From: Candidatus Brocadiia bacterium
Lineage (GTDB): Bacteria; Planctomycetota; MHYJ01; WSZJ01
Direction: 5' to 3'
Length of the DNA: 38,018 bases
Assembly (NCBI GenBank): GCA_013360825.1
Contig: JABWAY010000003.1
Location: 1 to 38,018, forward strand
Under the pieces are notes generated by a model that was not told the DNA's origin, ran no database searches, and was given only the letters and a program-made list of their open reading frames with translations. Numbering within the stretch: position 1 is the stretch's first letter; each line of letters opens with the position of its first letter. A program made the translations under genes and the position numbers. This document shows, in pieces, positions 7,142 through 16,027 of this stretch.

Positions 7142-8413
7142 ATGACGCTTCGTAAAACCGGTTTCCTCCTCGCCCTCGTCCTCGGGGCCCTCCCCGCCGC
7201 GGCCGGTGAACGCTGGTTCAAGGAACGCGTCCGCTTCGAAAACCTCCCGGACGCCTCCCGGACTCATGACCCTGACACCGCGCTGGCGTTCTCGGTGATA
7301 CCGCAGGGGAAGTACAAGTGGGGCTGGATGGCGGTCACCTATCCGGACGGGACGGTCGCCAACTTCGAGAAGGCGGAGGTGAAGAACGGGAAGGCGAAGT
7401 TGAGTCTTCCGCTCGACCAGGGGAAAGGGAAGTACGTGGTGGAATTCCTGGTTGAAGGCGAGCTGGGGCCGGCGGTGGGGGCGATCTTCCACTACTACTG
7501 CGGCGTGCCGGTGGAGGCCGAGAAGGAGCAGGACTACGCCTGGGACCCGCGCGCGGCGGACCTGATCGAGCGGGACGTTTTCAAACGGATCACGGATTTC
7601 CGGGACACGCTCGGGCTGCCGAAAGTCGTCTGGGACGAGCGGTGCGCGGACCTGGGGCGGGACCACTGCGCGGACATGATCGAGAACCGGTTCTTCGCCC
7701 ATGTCTCCCCGAAGCATGGGGATCTCGCGGCGCGCGGGAAGGTCAAGTACGGGTGGAAAAACGTGATCTGGGGCGTGCCGGATCGCGCGTACGTGTCCAA
7801 GCCGGACGGTCCCATTTTCATCGGCGAGGACATCGCCTTCGACAACAACCCCGGGGCGGCGATGGATGCCTGGCTGGGGTCTCCCGGCCATCGCGCCGTG
7901 TTCATGAACAAGTTCGTGACCCACCTCGGCGTCGGCGTCCGGAAGATGGAGCAGATGGAGAACGGGTTCCTTGTGCGCCGGATCTACCTGGTCGCCGCCT
8001 TCGCCCTGTATGCGGACTCCAATATCGCAAAGGCCGAACAGGAAGCGGCGGAAAAGGCGCTCGAGGCGAAGGCCTGGCCGCAGCTCCAGAAGGCCGAGGA
8101 CCTCGAGGCGCGGGACGCCCCGGCCGCGGTCGATCTCTACGAGGAGATCGCGGCGAAATGGCCCACGACGGCCTCAGGCCGGAAGGCGGCGGCGCGGGCG
8201 AAAGAGCTGAAGGAGCGGGAGGACTGGGCGGCGATCGTCAAGGCCGCCACCAGCCGCAGGGAGGCGCGGCAGTGGGTGGAACGGGCGCGCATGCTGATCG
8301 ACAACAAGAAACCCGAGAATGCGCGCGTCTGGCTGGAAAAAACGCTGGAAACCCATCCGGACACCCCCGAGGCCGAGGAGGCCCGCAGGATGCTCCAGGC
8401 CCTTCCAAAATAG
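7142..8413 (+). CDS. Secreted CAP-domain (SCP/PR-1-like) protein with C-terminal helical repeats
   Basis: A 423-residue protein with a clear signal peptide (residues 1-22, ending PAAAG). A beta-rich N-terminal region is followed by a CAP domain at about residues 135-280. The CAP hallmarks are the His of FFAHVSP, the Glu of GEDIAF and the SPGHR motif followed by HLGVGVR. The last ~120 residues are Ala/Glu-rich helices resembling TPRs. CAP proteins are secreted and bind lipids or glycans, or act as proteases; the role here is unknown. It follows the glycosyltransferase by 12 bases with only a weak ribosome-binding site, so coupling is possible. Two more distant CAP-type genes occur at 30073-32635. 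Confidence 0.85.
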   Translation: MTLRKTGFLLALVLGALPAAAGERWFKERVRFENLPDASRTHDPDTALAFSVIPQGKYKWGWMAVTYPDGTVANFEKAEVKNGKAKLSLPLDQGKGKYVVEFLVEGELGPAVGAIFHYYCGVPVEAEKEQDYAWDPRAADLIERDVFKRITDFRDTLGLPKVVWDERCADLGRDHCADMIENRFFAHVSPKHGDLAARGKVKYGWKNVIWGVPDRAYVSKPDGPIFIGEDIAFDNNPGAAMDAWLGSPGHRAVFMNKFVTHLGVGVRKMEQMENGFLVRRIYLVAAFALYADSNIAKAEQEAAEKALEAKAWPQLQKAEDLEARDAPAAVDLYEEIAAKWPTTASGRKAAARAKELKEREDWAAIVKAATSRREARQWVERARMLIDNKKPENARVWLEKTLETHPDTPEAEEARRMLQALPK

Positions 8414-8512
8414 TTCCCTTCCGCGGAATTCCGAATTTCGCGTAACGAGCCGGATTCCGCCCGTCCTTCGTGCAGACGTGGGGGGGCCAAGATTACTGAT
8501 ACGGAGGCAGCC

Positions 8513-8899
8513 ATGAGATTTCTGCTCGCACTGATGGCCGCGGCGGTGTTCATGACCGGCGGTGTGGCCGGCGCCGAGGGTGCCGGGAAGGGCAAGGTGG
8601 AGAGGAAAGAGGAGGTCAAGCGCCGGAAGAAGGCGGATGAGGAGAAGAAGGCGCGGAAGGCGAAGGAAGAGATGAAGAGGCGCAAGGCGGCGGAGGAGAT
8701 GAAGAAGCGCCGGATGATGGAGGAGAAGCGGAAGCGGGAGATGGAGGAGAAGAAAAAGAGGGAGATGGAGGAGAGGCTGAAGGGCGAGGGCGGTTGCGAA
8801 GAGGGGAAGGATGGCAAGAAGGGGAAGGATGGGGCGGAGGGGAAAGAGGAGAAGGAGCGCAAGGAGCGGAAAGACGGGGATGGCGTGAAGAAGCTCTAA
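8513..8899 (+). CDS. Secreted Lys/Glu/Arg-rich coiled-coil protein
   Basis: A 128-residue protein with a signal peptide (about residues 1-21) and a body made almost wholly of Lys, Glu, Arg, Met and Ala, with repeats of the type MEEKKKREMEE. It should form a long charged helix. The C-terminal 35 residues switch to GKDGKKGKDGAEGK-type Gly/Lys/Asp repeats. The start is supported by CGGAGG 6 bases before the ATG. The coding strand is nearly pure purine over about 300 bases. No catalytic domain is visible. A structural or polyanion-binding role is a guess. A hairpin terminator follows at 8933. Confidence 0.65.
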   Translation: MRFLLALMAAAVFMTGGVAGAEGAGKGKVERKEEVKRRKKADEEKKARKAKEEMKRRKAAEEMKKRRMMEEKRKREMEEKKKREMEERLKGEGGCEEGKDGKKGKDGAEGKEEKERKERKDGDGVKKL

Positions 8900-8932
8900 C
8901 CCCGCCGCCGGCGACGCCGATCAGAACACGCG

Positions 8933-8960
8933 CACCCGGTCCATCGACCGGGTGTTCTTG
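8933..8960 (+). terminator. Rho-independent-like terminator between the convergent CDS and nuoN
   Basis: A perfect 9-bp stem CACCCGGTC / GACCGGGTG at 8933-8954 encloses a CATC tetraloop and is followed by TTCTTG. The U-run is poor. The hairpin lies 33 bases after the Lys-rich gene and 155 bases past the nuoN stop, so it may serve both strands. The rest of 8900-9109 shows no gene. Confidence 0.5.
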
Positions 8961-9109
8961 CAGGCGGCCCCGGCTGGCCGGACAGCGTGGAGGCCTGCCC
9001 GCGGCTTCTGGCTATTCCCGGGGGCCGGTATCCGCGGCGGCGCCCCGCGAGGCGGTTCCGCGATGTCGGGTTCGGGAATTCCGGCGCGGCGGCAGCAGAC
9101 ACCCCCGAC

Positions 9110-10624
9110 TCAGTTCAGCAGCTCCGCCAGCGCGCGGGCGCTCCACTCGATCACCGGCTGCGGGAAGACGCCGAGGAGGAGCGTGCCCGCGGCGGTGAGG
9201 GTCAGGGCCAGCCCCGCCCCCCAGGCGTCGGCGCCGACCGGATGCTCCTCGCCCTTCTCCGCGGGCTTCATGTACATCGCGACCACGATCTTCAGGTAGT
9301 AGTAGGCCGCGATCATCGATGTTCCGATCCCGATGACGGCGAGCCAGAGGAAGCGGGACGCGTCCGGCGAGGGGCCCGAGGCGTGCTCGATGGCTTCCCG
9401 GAAGACGACGAATTTCCCCATGAATCCCGCGGTCGGCGGGATTCCGGCGAGCGACGCCATGAACAGGGTCATGGCGGCGGCTGCGCCGGGGCGGCGTGCC
9501 GCGAGGCCCGAGAAAGAGGAGATGGTCTCGAGTTCGTCGCCCGGGCGCGCAAGGAGGGAGATGAGACCGAACGAGCCGACGGTCGTGACGGCGTAGGCGG
9601 CGAGGTAGAAGAGCACCGAGGATCCCGACGAGGGGTTCTCCGAGGAGACGATCACGCCGACGAGCACGTATCCGGTGTGCCCGATGGAGGAATAGGCGAG
9701 GAGGCGCTTGAGGTTGGTCTGGGCGAGGGCGAAGACGTTCCCGACGATCATGGTTGCGGCGGCGATGAGGAACAGGACGGCGCCCCATGTGGCGCCGAGC
9801 GACGGGAACGCGACCATTCCGGCGCGGAGCAGGAAGGTGAAGGCGGCGACTTTGACGACGGCGGCCATGAACCCGGTGACGGGAGCGGGGGCGCCCTCGT
9901 AGGCATCCGGAACCCACCCGTGGAACGGGACGGCGCCGATCTTGAACCCGGTGCCGATCAGGAACATGCCGAGGCCGGCGAGGAGGAGCGGGTTGTCGAA
10001 CGGGACGCGTCCCACGGATTCCAGGGAGAGGAGGGCGGCCTGGGCGGAGGTGGACGCGGCCGTCGGCTGCGAGATGACGGCTCCGTAGAGCAGGGCCACG
10101 CCGAACAGAAGGAACCCGGTGGCGAACGCCCCGAGGATGAAGTACTTCACGGCGGCTTCGACTGACTTCTCGCGGTCGCGGGTGATGGCGACGAGGCAGT
10201 AGACGGGGATGGAGAGCACTTCGATGCCGAGGAACGCGGACATGAGGTCCCCGGCCTGCGTGAGGAGGAGAGCGCCGGAACCCGCGGTCAGCATCAGGGC
10301 GTGATACTCGCCGAAATCGACGCCGGCGGCGCGCGTGTAGCTCGCGGACATGAGGACCGAGAGGGCCGTGGCGGCCACGACGGTCAGTCCCGCGAATACG
10401 GCGACCCCGTCGACGCGGAGGGCTCCGCCGAAGGCGGACTCGGGGCGTCCCCACAGCCCGGCGAGGACGAACGCCGCGGCGGCCAGGGAGCCGAGGGAGA
10501 TGAACGGGAGCAGGCCCGCATCGCGGGTCGGGGTGAACAGGTCGGCCATGACGGCCAGCGCGGCCCCTGCCAGCAGGATGAGGATCGGGCTGAGGAGGAA
10601 GAGGTCGTGCGCGCTCACCGGCAT
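9110..10624 (-). CDS. nuoN: NADH-quinone oxidoreductase subunit N
   Basis: One of three antiporter-like membrane subunits of complex I, each forming a proton channel. The 504 residues are almost entirely hydrophobic helices. The core signature GFKIGAVPFHGWVPDAYEGA is present, including the conserved Lys, followed by the FMAAVVKVAAF helix with a second buried Lys. Its ATG overlaps the nuoM stop (TGATG), which fixes the start; an apparent longer frame runs into nuoM. It is the last gene of the nuo operon. Confidence 0.95.
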   Translation of the reverse strand: MPVSAHDLFLLSPILILLAGAALAVMADLFTPTRDAGLLPFISLGSLAAAAFVLAGLWGRPESAFGGALRVDGVAVFAGLTVVAATALSVLMSASYTRAAGVDFGEYHALMLTAGSGALLLTQAGDLMSAFLGIEVLSIPVYCLVAITRDREKSVEAAVKYFILGAFATGFLLFGVALLYGAVISQPTAASTSAQAALLSLESVGRVPFDNPLLLAGLGMFLIGTGFKIGAVPFHGWVPDAYEGAPAPVTGFMAAVVKVAAFTFLLRAGMVAFPSLGATWGAVLFLIAAATMIVGNVFALAQTNLKRLLAYSSIGHTGYVLVGVIVSSENPSSGSSVLFYLAAYAVTTVGSFGLISLLARPGDELETISSFSGLAARRPGAAAAMTLFMASLAGIPPTAGFMGKFVVFREAIEHASGPSPDASRFLWLAVIGIGTSMIAAYYYLKIVVAMYMKPAEKGEEHPVGADAWGAGLALTLTAAGTLLLGVFPQPVIEWSARALAELLN

Positions 10625-12144
10625 CAGCGCTCCTCCTCTGACGGCGGGGCGGAGACGCGGGCGGAATCCCGCACGTCCTGGACCAGCTTTGTCAGCGTCG
10701 GCTCCATTCTGGACAGGAGCACGTTCGGGGCGAGGCCGATGAAGAAGATCAGGACGAGCAGCGGGAGCAGCGTCGCCCATTCCCGGCCCCTGAGATCCCC
10801 CAGCGCCTCGTTTTCCTCGTGAACGATCTTTCCGAACAGCACGCGCTGGACCATCCAGAGCATGTAGACGGCACCGAGAACGACGCCGGAGGTCGCCAGG
10901 ATGGCCGCCAGCGGCTGGGTTTCGAAGGCGCCGAGCAGGATCAGGAACTCGCCGACGAACCCGTTGGTTCCCGGGAGCCCGATCGAGGAGAGCGTCACGA
11001 TGATCAGCACCGCCGAGAACGCCGGGACGACCCTGGCGATCCCGCCGAAGTCCTCCAGGAGACGGGTGTGCCGGCGTTCGTAGAGGACGCCCACGCAGAG
11101 GAAAAGGGCGCCGGTCGAGATCCCGTGATTGATCATCTGGAGGACGGCGCCCTGCAGGGCCTTCTCGCTGAAGGCGAACATTCCCAGCACGCAGAAGCCG
11201 AGGTGCGCGACGCTGGAATAGGCGATCAGCTTCTTCATGTCCTCCTGAGCCAGACACATCAGCGAGCCGTAGATGATTCCGATGACCGCGAGCGCGATCA
11301 TGACCGGGGCGTAGTGGGCGGCCGCCTCGGGGAAGAGCGGGATGGCGAACCTGAGAAGGCCGTAGGTGCCCATCTTGAGCAGGACGCCTGCGAGAATGAC
11401 GGAGCCGGCGGTCGGGGCCTCCACGTGCGCGTCCGGAAGCCATGTGTGCAGCGGCCAGACGGGAACCTTCACGGCGAACGCGACGGCGAAGGCGACGAAG
11501 CAGACGCGGGAGACGTCCAGCGCGAGCGGGGATGCCCGCAGCGCCTCCCGGATCGACGCGAGGTCGAATGAGGTCGCCCCGCTCTGGAAGTAGAGATAGA
11601 GGATGGCGATGAACATCGGCAGCGAACCGACCACCGTGAAAATGAAGAACTTGAGCGCCGCGTAGATCCTGCGCCGGCCGCCCCAGACGCCGATGATCAG
11701 GAACATCGGAATCAGCATCGCTTCCCAGCACACGTAGAACAGCAGAAGGTCCTGGGCGGCGAACGTCCCGAGCATCGCGGCCTCGAGGAGGAGGAAGGCC
11801 GCCATGTACTCCTTGACGCGGTCCTGGATCGACCAGCTTGCGAGGATGCAGATCGGCGTGAGAAACGTGGTCAGGAGAGCCAGGGGCATGGAGAGCCCGT
11901 CGAGGCCGAGCGACCAGGTGATGCCGAGCGCGGGCACCCAGGCGCGGTTCTCGACGAACTGGAGCGCCGCCGTCCCTTCGCGGAACTCCGTCCACAGCGG
12001 GATGGACAGGAGGAAGACGAGGAACGAGACGGAGAGGGCGGCGAGGCGCGTTTCGCGCACATTGGCGCGGGGCATGAACAGGAGGGCGACGGCACCGACG
12101 ACCGGCGCGAAGATCAGCGTGGAGAGGACGGGGTAGCCCGTCAT
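10624..12144 (-). CDS. nuoM: NADH-quinone oxidoreductase subunit M
   Basis: Antiporter-like proton-channel subunit of complex I, 506 residues and about 14 predicted helices. The key segment FAVKVPVWPLHTWLPDAHVE carries the conserved Lys and is followed by GVLLKMGTYGLLRF. The Glu of helix 5 lies in the FYVCWEAMLIPMFL segment. The start overlaps the nuoL stop (ATGA) and the stop overlaps the nuoN start. Confidence 0.96.
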   Translation of the reverse strand: MTGYPVLSTLIFAPVVGAVALLFMPRANVRETRLAALSVSFLVFLLSIPLWTEFREGTAALQFVENRAWVPALGITWSLGLDGLSMPLALLTTFLTPICILASWSIQDRVKEYMAAFLLLEAAMLGTFAAQDLLLFYVCWEAMLIPMFLIIGVWGGRRRIYAALKFFIFTVVGSLPMFIAILYLYFQSGATSFDLASIREALRASPLALDVSRVCFVAFAVAFAVKVPVWPLHTWLPDAHVEAPTAGSVILAGVLLKMGTYGLLRFAIPLFPEAAAHYAPVMIALAVIGIIYGSLMCLAQEDMKKLIAYSSVAHLGFCVLGMFAFSEKALQGAVLQMINHGISTGALFLCVGVLYERRHTRLLEDFGGIARVVPAFSAVLIIVTLSSIGLPGTNGFVGEFLILLGAFETQPLAAILATSGVVLGAVYMLWMVQRVLFGKIVHEENEALGDLRGREWATLLPLLVLIFFIGLAPNVLLSRMEPTLTKLVQDVRDSARVSAPPSEEER

Positions 12145-14108
12145 GCGGCCACCCCCGACCAGACGACGAATCCCAGGACGAGCATGGCTCCCGCGAGGAA
12201 CCAGACGGCGTAGGTCCCGACGGCGCCGTCCTGGATCCGGCGGGCGGCCTCGCTGATCACCTCGGCGACCAGCGCGATGAGGTTTACGAACATGTCGATC
12301 AGGAGCACGTCGACGAAGGTCCAGAGGATCACCGCGATCACTTTCACGGGCCGGACGATGACCCGGTCGTAGGCCTCATCGATGTAGAACCTGTCGCGGA
12401 CCAGGGCGTACATCTGCCCCATGGCCGCGGACCGCTGCACAAACGCGGCGGGCAGCCCCGGGTTTTTCACGTAGATCCAGAGCGCGAGCCCCGAGCCCGC
12501 GAAGGCAATCAGGGTCGAAACGACCATCAGCCCCATCTCCGCGGCATGGTGATCCCCCGCGGCGGCCGCGGCGGCGGGCTTGAATGTCCCCAGCACGGGG
12601 GCCAGCCAGGCGGAGAACCACGCCGAACCGTGGAGCACCTCCGGGACGTTCAGGAACCCCGCCCCCGCCGACAGGATCGCGAGAATGGCGAGCGGCAGCA
12701 CCATCGTCCACGGCGACTCGTGCGCGTGCGAGTGCACCTCCGCGGAGCCGCGCGGCTGCCCGAGGAACGTCATCGCGACGAGGCGGAACATGTAGAACGA
12801 GGTCAGGGCGCTGCTCAGCAGCGCCATCGTGCCCAGAATCAGCCCCTGCGGGCTCGACCAGGCCCTCCACACGATCTCGTCCTTCGAGAAGAACCCCGCC
12901 AGCGGCGGGATCCCGGCAATCGCGATCGTCCCGACCAGCATCGTGGCGAACGTCGCCGGAAGCTTCCCGCGCAGCCCACCCATCCGGCGCATGTCCTGCT
13001 CCCCGGACATCCCGTGGATCACGCTTCCCGCCCCCAGGAAGAGCAGGGCCTTGAAGAAGGCGTGCGTGACGACATGGAAGAACCCGGCGGAGAACGCCCC
13101 GACGCCCATGGCGAGGAACATGAAGCCGAGCTGGGAGACGGTGGAGTAGGCGAGCACTTTCTTGATGTCGGTCTGCGCCAGGCCGATGAGGGCGGCGAAG
13201 AGGGCGGTCGCGGCCCCGACGCCGGCGATGACGCCCATCGTGGCGGGAGAGAGGACGAACAGGTGCGAGAGGCGGCAGATCATGTAGAGGCCGCTGGTCA
13301 CCATCGTCGCGGCGTGGATGAGCGCGGAGACCGGAGTCGGCCCCGCCATGGCGTCGGGGAGCCATGTGTAGAGCGGGATCTGGGCGGATTTCCCCGTTGC
13401 CCCGAAGAAGAGTGCGAGGGTGATCGCGGTGACGGTGGTGATGTTGAGGAAGGGGACCGGGGCCTGCAGGCGGTCCTGGGCGGTCAGGAGGTTCTGCTGG
13501 ATCGCGGTGAAGTCCAGCGACCCGAACACGACGAACAGCCCGAACATGCCGAGCACGAACCCGAAATCGCCGATGCGGTTGACGATGAACGCCTTGCGGC
13601 CGGCGAGGGCCTTTTCCGGGTCCTCGTACCAGAAGCCGATCAGCAGGTAGGAGCAGAGCCCGACGCCTTCCCATCCGACAAAGAGGACCAGCAGGTTGTC
13701 TGCCAGGATGAGCACGAGCATGGAGAACATGAACAGGTTGAGATAAGCGAAGTACCGGGGGACGGACCGGTCGTGGGACATGTAGCCGGCGCTGTACAGG
13801 TGGATCAGGGTGCCGACCCCGGTGACGACGAGGAGCATCACGACGCTGAGGCGGTCCGCCACGAAGGCGAAATTGACGGTGAGCCCGGCCGTCTCGATCC
13901 ACGTCCAGAGGGGGGCGTGCACGGACACGCCGGTCGTGAAGACTTCCCGCGCGACCGGAAGTGCGCAGAGGAAGCTGCCCAGGGCGGCGGCGACGCCGAC
14001 CAGGGTTCCCGCGGACCGGCCAAGCCTGCGTCCGAGGATTCCATTGATCAGGAACCCCGCGAGGCAGAGGAACGGGAGGATCGTCAGGCAGCGGGCGGCG
14101 TCGTTCAC
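12141..14108 (-). CDS. nuoL: NADH-quinone oxidoreductase subunit L
   Basis: The distal proton-pumping subunit of complex I, 655 residues, slightly longer than E. coli NuoL (613). The conserved segments LFVGWEGVGLCSYLLIGFWY and GKSAQIPLYTWLPDAMAGPT are intact. The C-terminal extension should form the long lateral helix that clamps subunits M and N, followed by a last anchor helix. Stop and start overlap nuoM and nuoK by 4 bases each. Confidence 0.96.
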   Translation of the reverse strand: MNDAARCLTILPFLCLAGFLINGILGRRLGRSAGTLVGVAAALGSFLCALPVAREVFTTGVSVHAPLWTWIETAGLTVNFAFVADRLSVVMLLVVTGVGTLIHLYSAGYMSHDRSVPRYFAYLNLFMFSMLVLILADNLLVLFVGWEGVGLCSYLLIGFWYEDPEKALAGRKAFIVNRIGDFGFVLGMFGLFVVFGSLDFTAIQQNLLTAQDRLQAPVPFLNITTVTAITLALFFGATGKSAQIPLYTWLPDAMAGPTPVSALIHAATMVTSGLYMICRLSHLFVLSPATMGVIAGVGAATALFAALIGLAQTDIKKVLAYSTVSQLGFMFLAMGVGAFSAGFFHVVTHAFFKALLFLGAGSVIHGMSGEQDMRRMGGLRGKLPATFATMLVGTIAIAGIPPLAGFFSKDEIVWRAWSSPQGLILGTMALLSSALTSFYMFRLVAMTFLGQPRGSAEVHSHAHESPWTMVLPLAILAILSAGAGFLNVPEVLHGSAWFSAWLAPVLGTFKPAAAAAAGDHHAAEMGLMVVSTLIAFAGSGLALWIYVKNPGLPAAFVQRSAAMGQMYALVRDRFYIDEAYDRVIVRPVKVIAVILWTFVDVLLIDMFVNLIALVAEVISEAARRIQDGAVGTYAVWFLAGAMLVLGFVVWSGVAA

Positions 14109-14419
14109 CAGCGCATCGACCTCATTTCATCGGTGTCGGTCGTTTTCCTGTGCCGGAACCAGGCGAGCACGATCGCCAGGCCGACGGCCGCCTCCGCCGC
14201 CGCGACGGCCATCGTCAGCAGGACGAAGACATGGCCTGCGGGCGCGTCGGAGCCCCGGGGGTAGTAGCGGGCCAGCGCGACAAAGGCGACGTTCACGCCG
14301 TTGAGCATCAGCTCGATCGACATCAGCATGATCAGGACGTTCCGGCGCGCGACAACGCCGTAGACGCCGGTCGCGAAGAGGAGAGCCGAGAGCAGCAGGC
14401 AGTTGTGCAGCGTCATCAT
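14105..14419 (-). CDS. nuoK: NADH-quinone oxidoreductase subunit K
   Basis: A small complex I membrane subunit (104 residues, three helices). It shows the NVLIMLMSIELMLNGVNVAF helix with the essential Glu, and a second Glu in the AAAEAAVGLAIVL helix. Two consecutive ATG codons start the gene. The first overlaps the nuoJ stop (14416-14418), and the gene's own stop overlaps the nuoL start. Confidence 0.95.
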   Translation of the reverse strand: MMTLHNCLLLSALLFATGVYGVVARRNVLIMLMSIELMLNGVNVAFVALARYYPRGSDAPAGHVFVLLTMAVAAAEAAVGLAIVLAWFRHRKTTDTDEMRSMRW

Positions 14420-14964
14420 CCGTGGTGTCCCCCGCCCGGCGGGTCCGCCTGCGGCGCCGGACGGTCCAGGTGCCGCTTCGCGAGAATCACCGCCCCCATG
14501 GTCGCCGCCAGGATCAGCACGGAGACCACCTCGAACGGCAGGACGAACTCCGAGAACATGACCGTCCCGACGGCGTCCGGCGAGCCGAACGTGCCGGGAA
14601 CCGGCGGGGCGGGGGAGAACGGCGCGCGGAGGATCGCGGCCGCGAGGAGGCCGAAGAGCACGGTGGAGCCGATTCCCGCGAGAAGCTTGAGAGGCCAGGG
14701 GCGCTCCCCGCCGAGTTCGCTCTCCTTCAGGGACAGCAGCATGATCACGAAGAGGAACAGGACCAGGATCGCCCCCGCGTAGACCATGAGCTGCATCAGC
14801 GCCAGGAACGGCGCCGCCAGGACCATCATCACTCCGGAGATCGCGCCGAAAAACAGGATGAGCGACAGCGCGGAGTACATCGGGTGCCTGCGCGTGACGG
14901 TCAGGAACGCGCCGAAGATGGCGAGGAAGCTGAAGACGACGAAGAAGGCGTCGCGAAGGTTCAT
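14416..14964 (-). CDS. nuoJ: NADH-quinone oxidoreductase subunit J
   Basis: A complex I membrane subunit of 182 residues with five predicted helices. The hallmark MQLMVYAGAILVLFLFVIML (pi-bulge helix 3) is intact. The ATG at 14962-14964 overlaps the end of nuoH (14961), so no space is left for nuoI, which normally sits between H and J. The C-terminal tail is short and hydrophilic. Confidence 0.95.
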   Translation of the reverse strand: MNLRDAFFVVFSFLAIFGAFLTVTRRHPMYSALSLILFFGAISGVMMVLAAPFLALMQLMVYAGAILVLFLFVIMLLSLKESELGGERPWPLKLLAGIGSTVLFGLLAAAILRAPFSPAPPVPGTFGSPDAVGTVMFSEFVLPFEVVSVLILAATMGAVILAKRHLDRPAPQADPPGGGHHG

Positions 14965-15968
14965 CCCTGTGCCATCGCCCCCGTAAAGAGGATGTTCGCG
15001 AGGCCGAGCGGAATCATCGTCTTCCACCCGAGGTGCATCAGCTGGTCGAACCGGAACCGGGGAAGCGTCCAGCGGACCACGATGAAGAAGAACAGGAGGA
15101 CGGACACCTTGGCGAAGAAGACCGCGACGGTCAGCAGGGAGAAGAACGGGGAATGATTGTGAACATCCATCCCCGGCAGGCTCCAGCCCCCGAGGAACAG
15201 GGTGGTGATCAGGCAGCAGGACGCGAACATCGCCGCGTACTCGGCGAGGAAGAACAGCGAGAACTTCATCGACGAGTACTCGGTGTGGTACCCGCCCACC
15301 AGCTCGGCCTCGCACTCCGGGAGGTCGAACGGAAGCCGGTTCGTCTCCGCGAACGCGGCGATGAAAAAGAGGACGAACGCCAGCGGCTGCCGCAGGGCGT
15401 TCCACTTCGGAATGAACCCGCCCCACGTCCCCGTCTGGTCCAGGACGATGACGTTCAGGTCCACGCTCCCCGCGGTCATCAGGACGGACACGAGCGCGAG
15501 CCCCATCGCGATCTCGTAGGAGAGCATCTGCGCGCCGGCGCGGAGTCCTCCCAGCATCGCGTACTTGTTGTTCGACGCCCATCCCCCGAATGCCAGGCCG
15601 TAGACGCTGAACCCGGTCAGGGCCAGCGTGAGCAGGACGCCGACGTTCCCGCGGCAGACCTGAAGCGGCAGCAGTTCGCCGTCCACCATCATGGGCTGCC
15701 CGAACGGGATGACGGTCGCCAGCAGGGCCGCCGGGGCAAACGCGACCGCGGGCGCGAGGATGAACAGAAACCGGTCCGTCCCCTCCGGAACCACGTCCTC
15801 CTTGAACAGGAGCTTGATGGCGTCCGCGAGCGGCTGGAAAAGGCCGAGCGGACCGACGCGATTGGGGCCGACGCGGTCCTGGATCCAGGCCGACACCTTG
15901 CGCTCGACCCAGACGAGCACCGGCACCACCTGCATGACGGTGGCGAAGACCGCGACGACGACGACCAG
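14961..15968 (-). CDS. nuoH: NADH-quinone oxidoreductase subunit H (non-ATG start likely)
   Basis: The membrane subunit that forms the quinone channel with NuoB and NuoD. Conserved features are VWVERKVSAWIQDRVGPNRV, LGLFQPLADAIKLLFKED, and AFAETNRLPFDLPECEAELV with its acidic residues. The first in-frame ATG (15933-15935) would cut transmembrane helix 1 in half. The frame remains open to a TGA at 15987-15989, and the extra codons encode a hydrophobic run. A CTG at 15966-15968 preceded by AGGA (8-base spacing) gives a complete helix 1 and 335 residues. An ATC at 15981-15983 after AGGGGA is the other option. Confidence 0.9.
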   Translation of the reverse strand: MVVVVAVFATVMQVVPVLVWVERKVSAWIQDRVGPNRVGPLGLFQPLADAIKLLFKEDVVPEGTDRFLFILAPAVAFAPAALLATVIPFGQPMMVDGELLPLQVCRGNVGVLLTLALTGFSVYGLAFGGWASNNKYAMLGGLRAGAQMLSYEIAMGLALVSVLMTAGSVDLNVIVLDQTGTWGGFIPKWNALRQPLAFVLFFIAAFAETNRLPFDLPECEAELVGGYHTEYSSMKFSLFFLAEYAAMFASCCLITTLFLGGWSLPGMDVHNHSPFFSLLTVAVFFAKVSVLLFFFIVVRWTLPRFRFDQLMHLGWKTMIPLGLANILFTGAMAQG

Positions 15969-16027
15969 GTCCCAGATCCTGATGACTCAATCCCCTTTAT
16001 GACGCGCGGCCATCCCCGGCCGCAGGC

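Noticed and set aside
8424-8433. Perfect palindrome CGGAATTCCG upstream of the Lys-rich gene
   Set aside because: A single 10-base palindrome without a second copy or a regulator nearby; could be chance.
8137-8862. Minus-strand frame of 241 codons rich in Ser and Phe
   Set aside because: It is the complement of the polypurine tract; Ser/Phe runs arise from TTC/TCC repeats and the + strand frame has signal peptide and ribosome-binding site.
12546-14264. Long + strand frame of 572 codons opposite nuoL
   Set aside because: It is the antisense shadow of nuoL in high-GC DNA: composition is Arg/Asp/Glu/Gly-biased, with no domain, and nuoL is certain.
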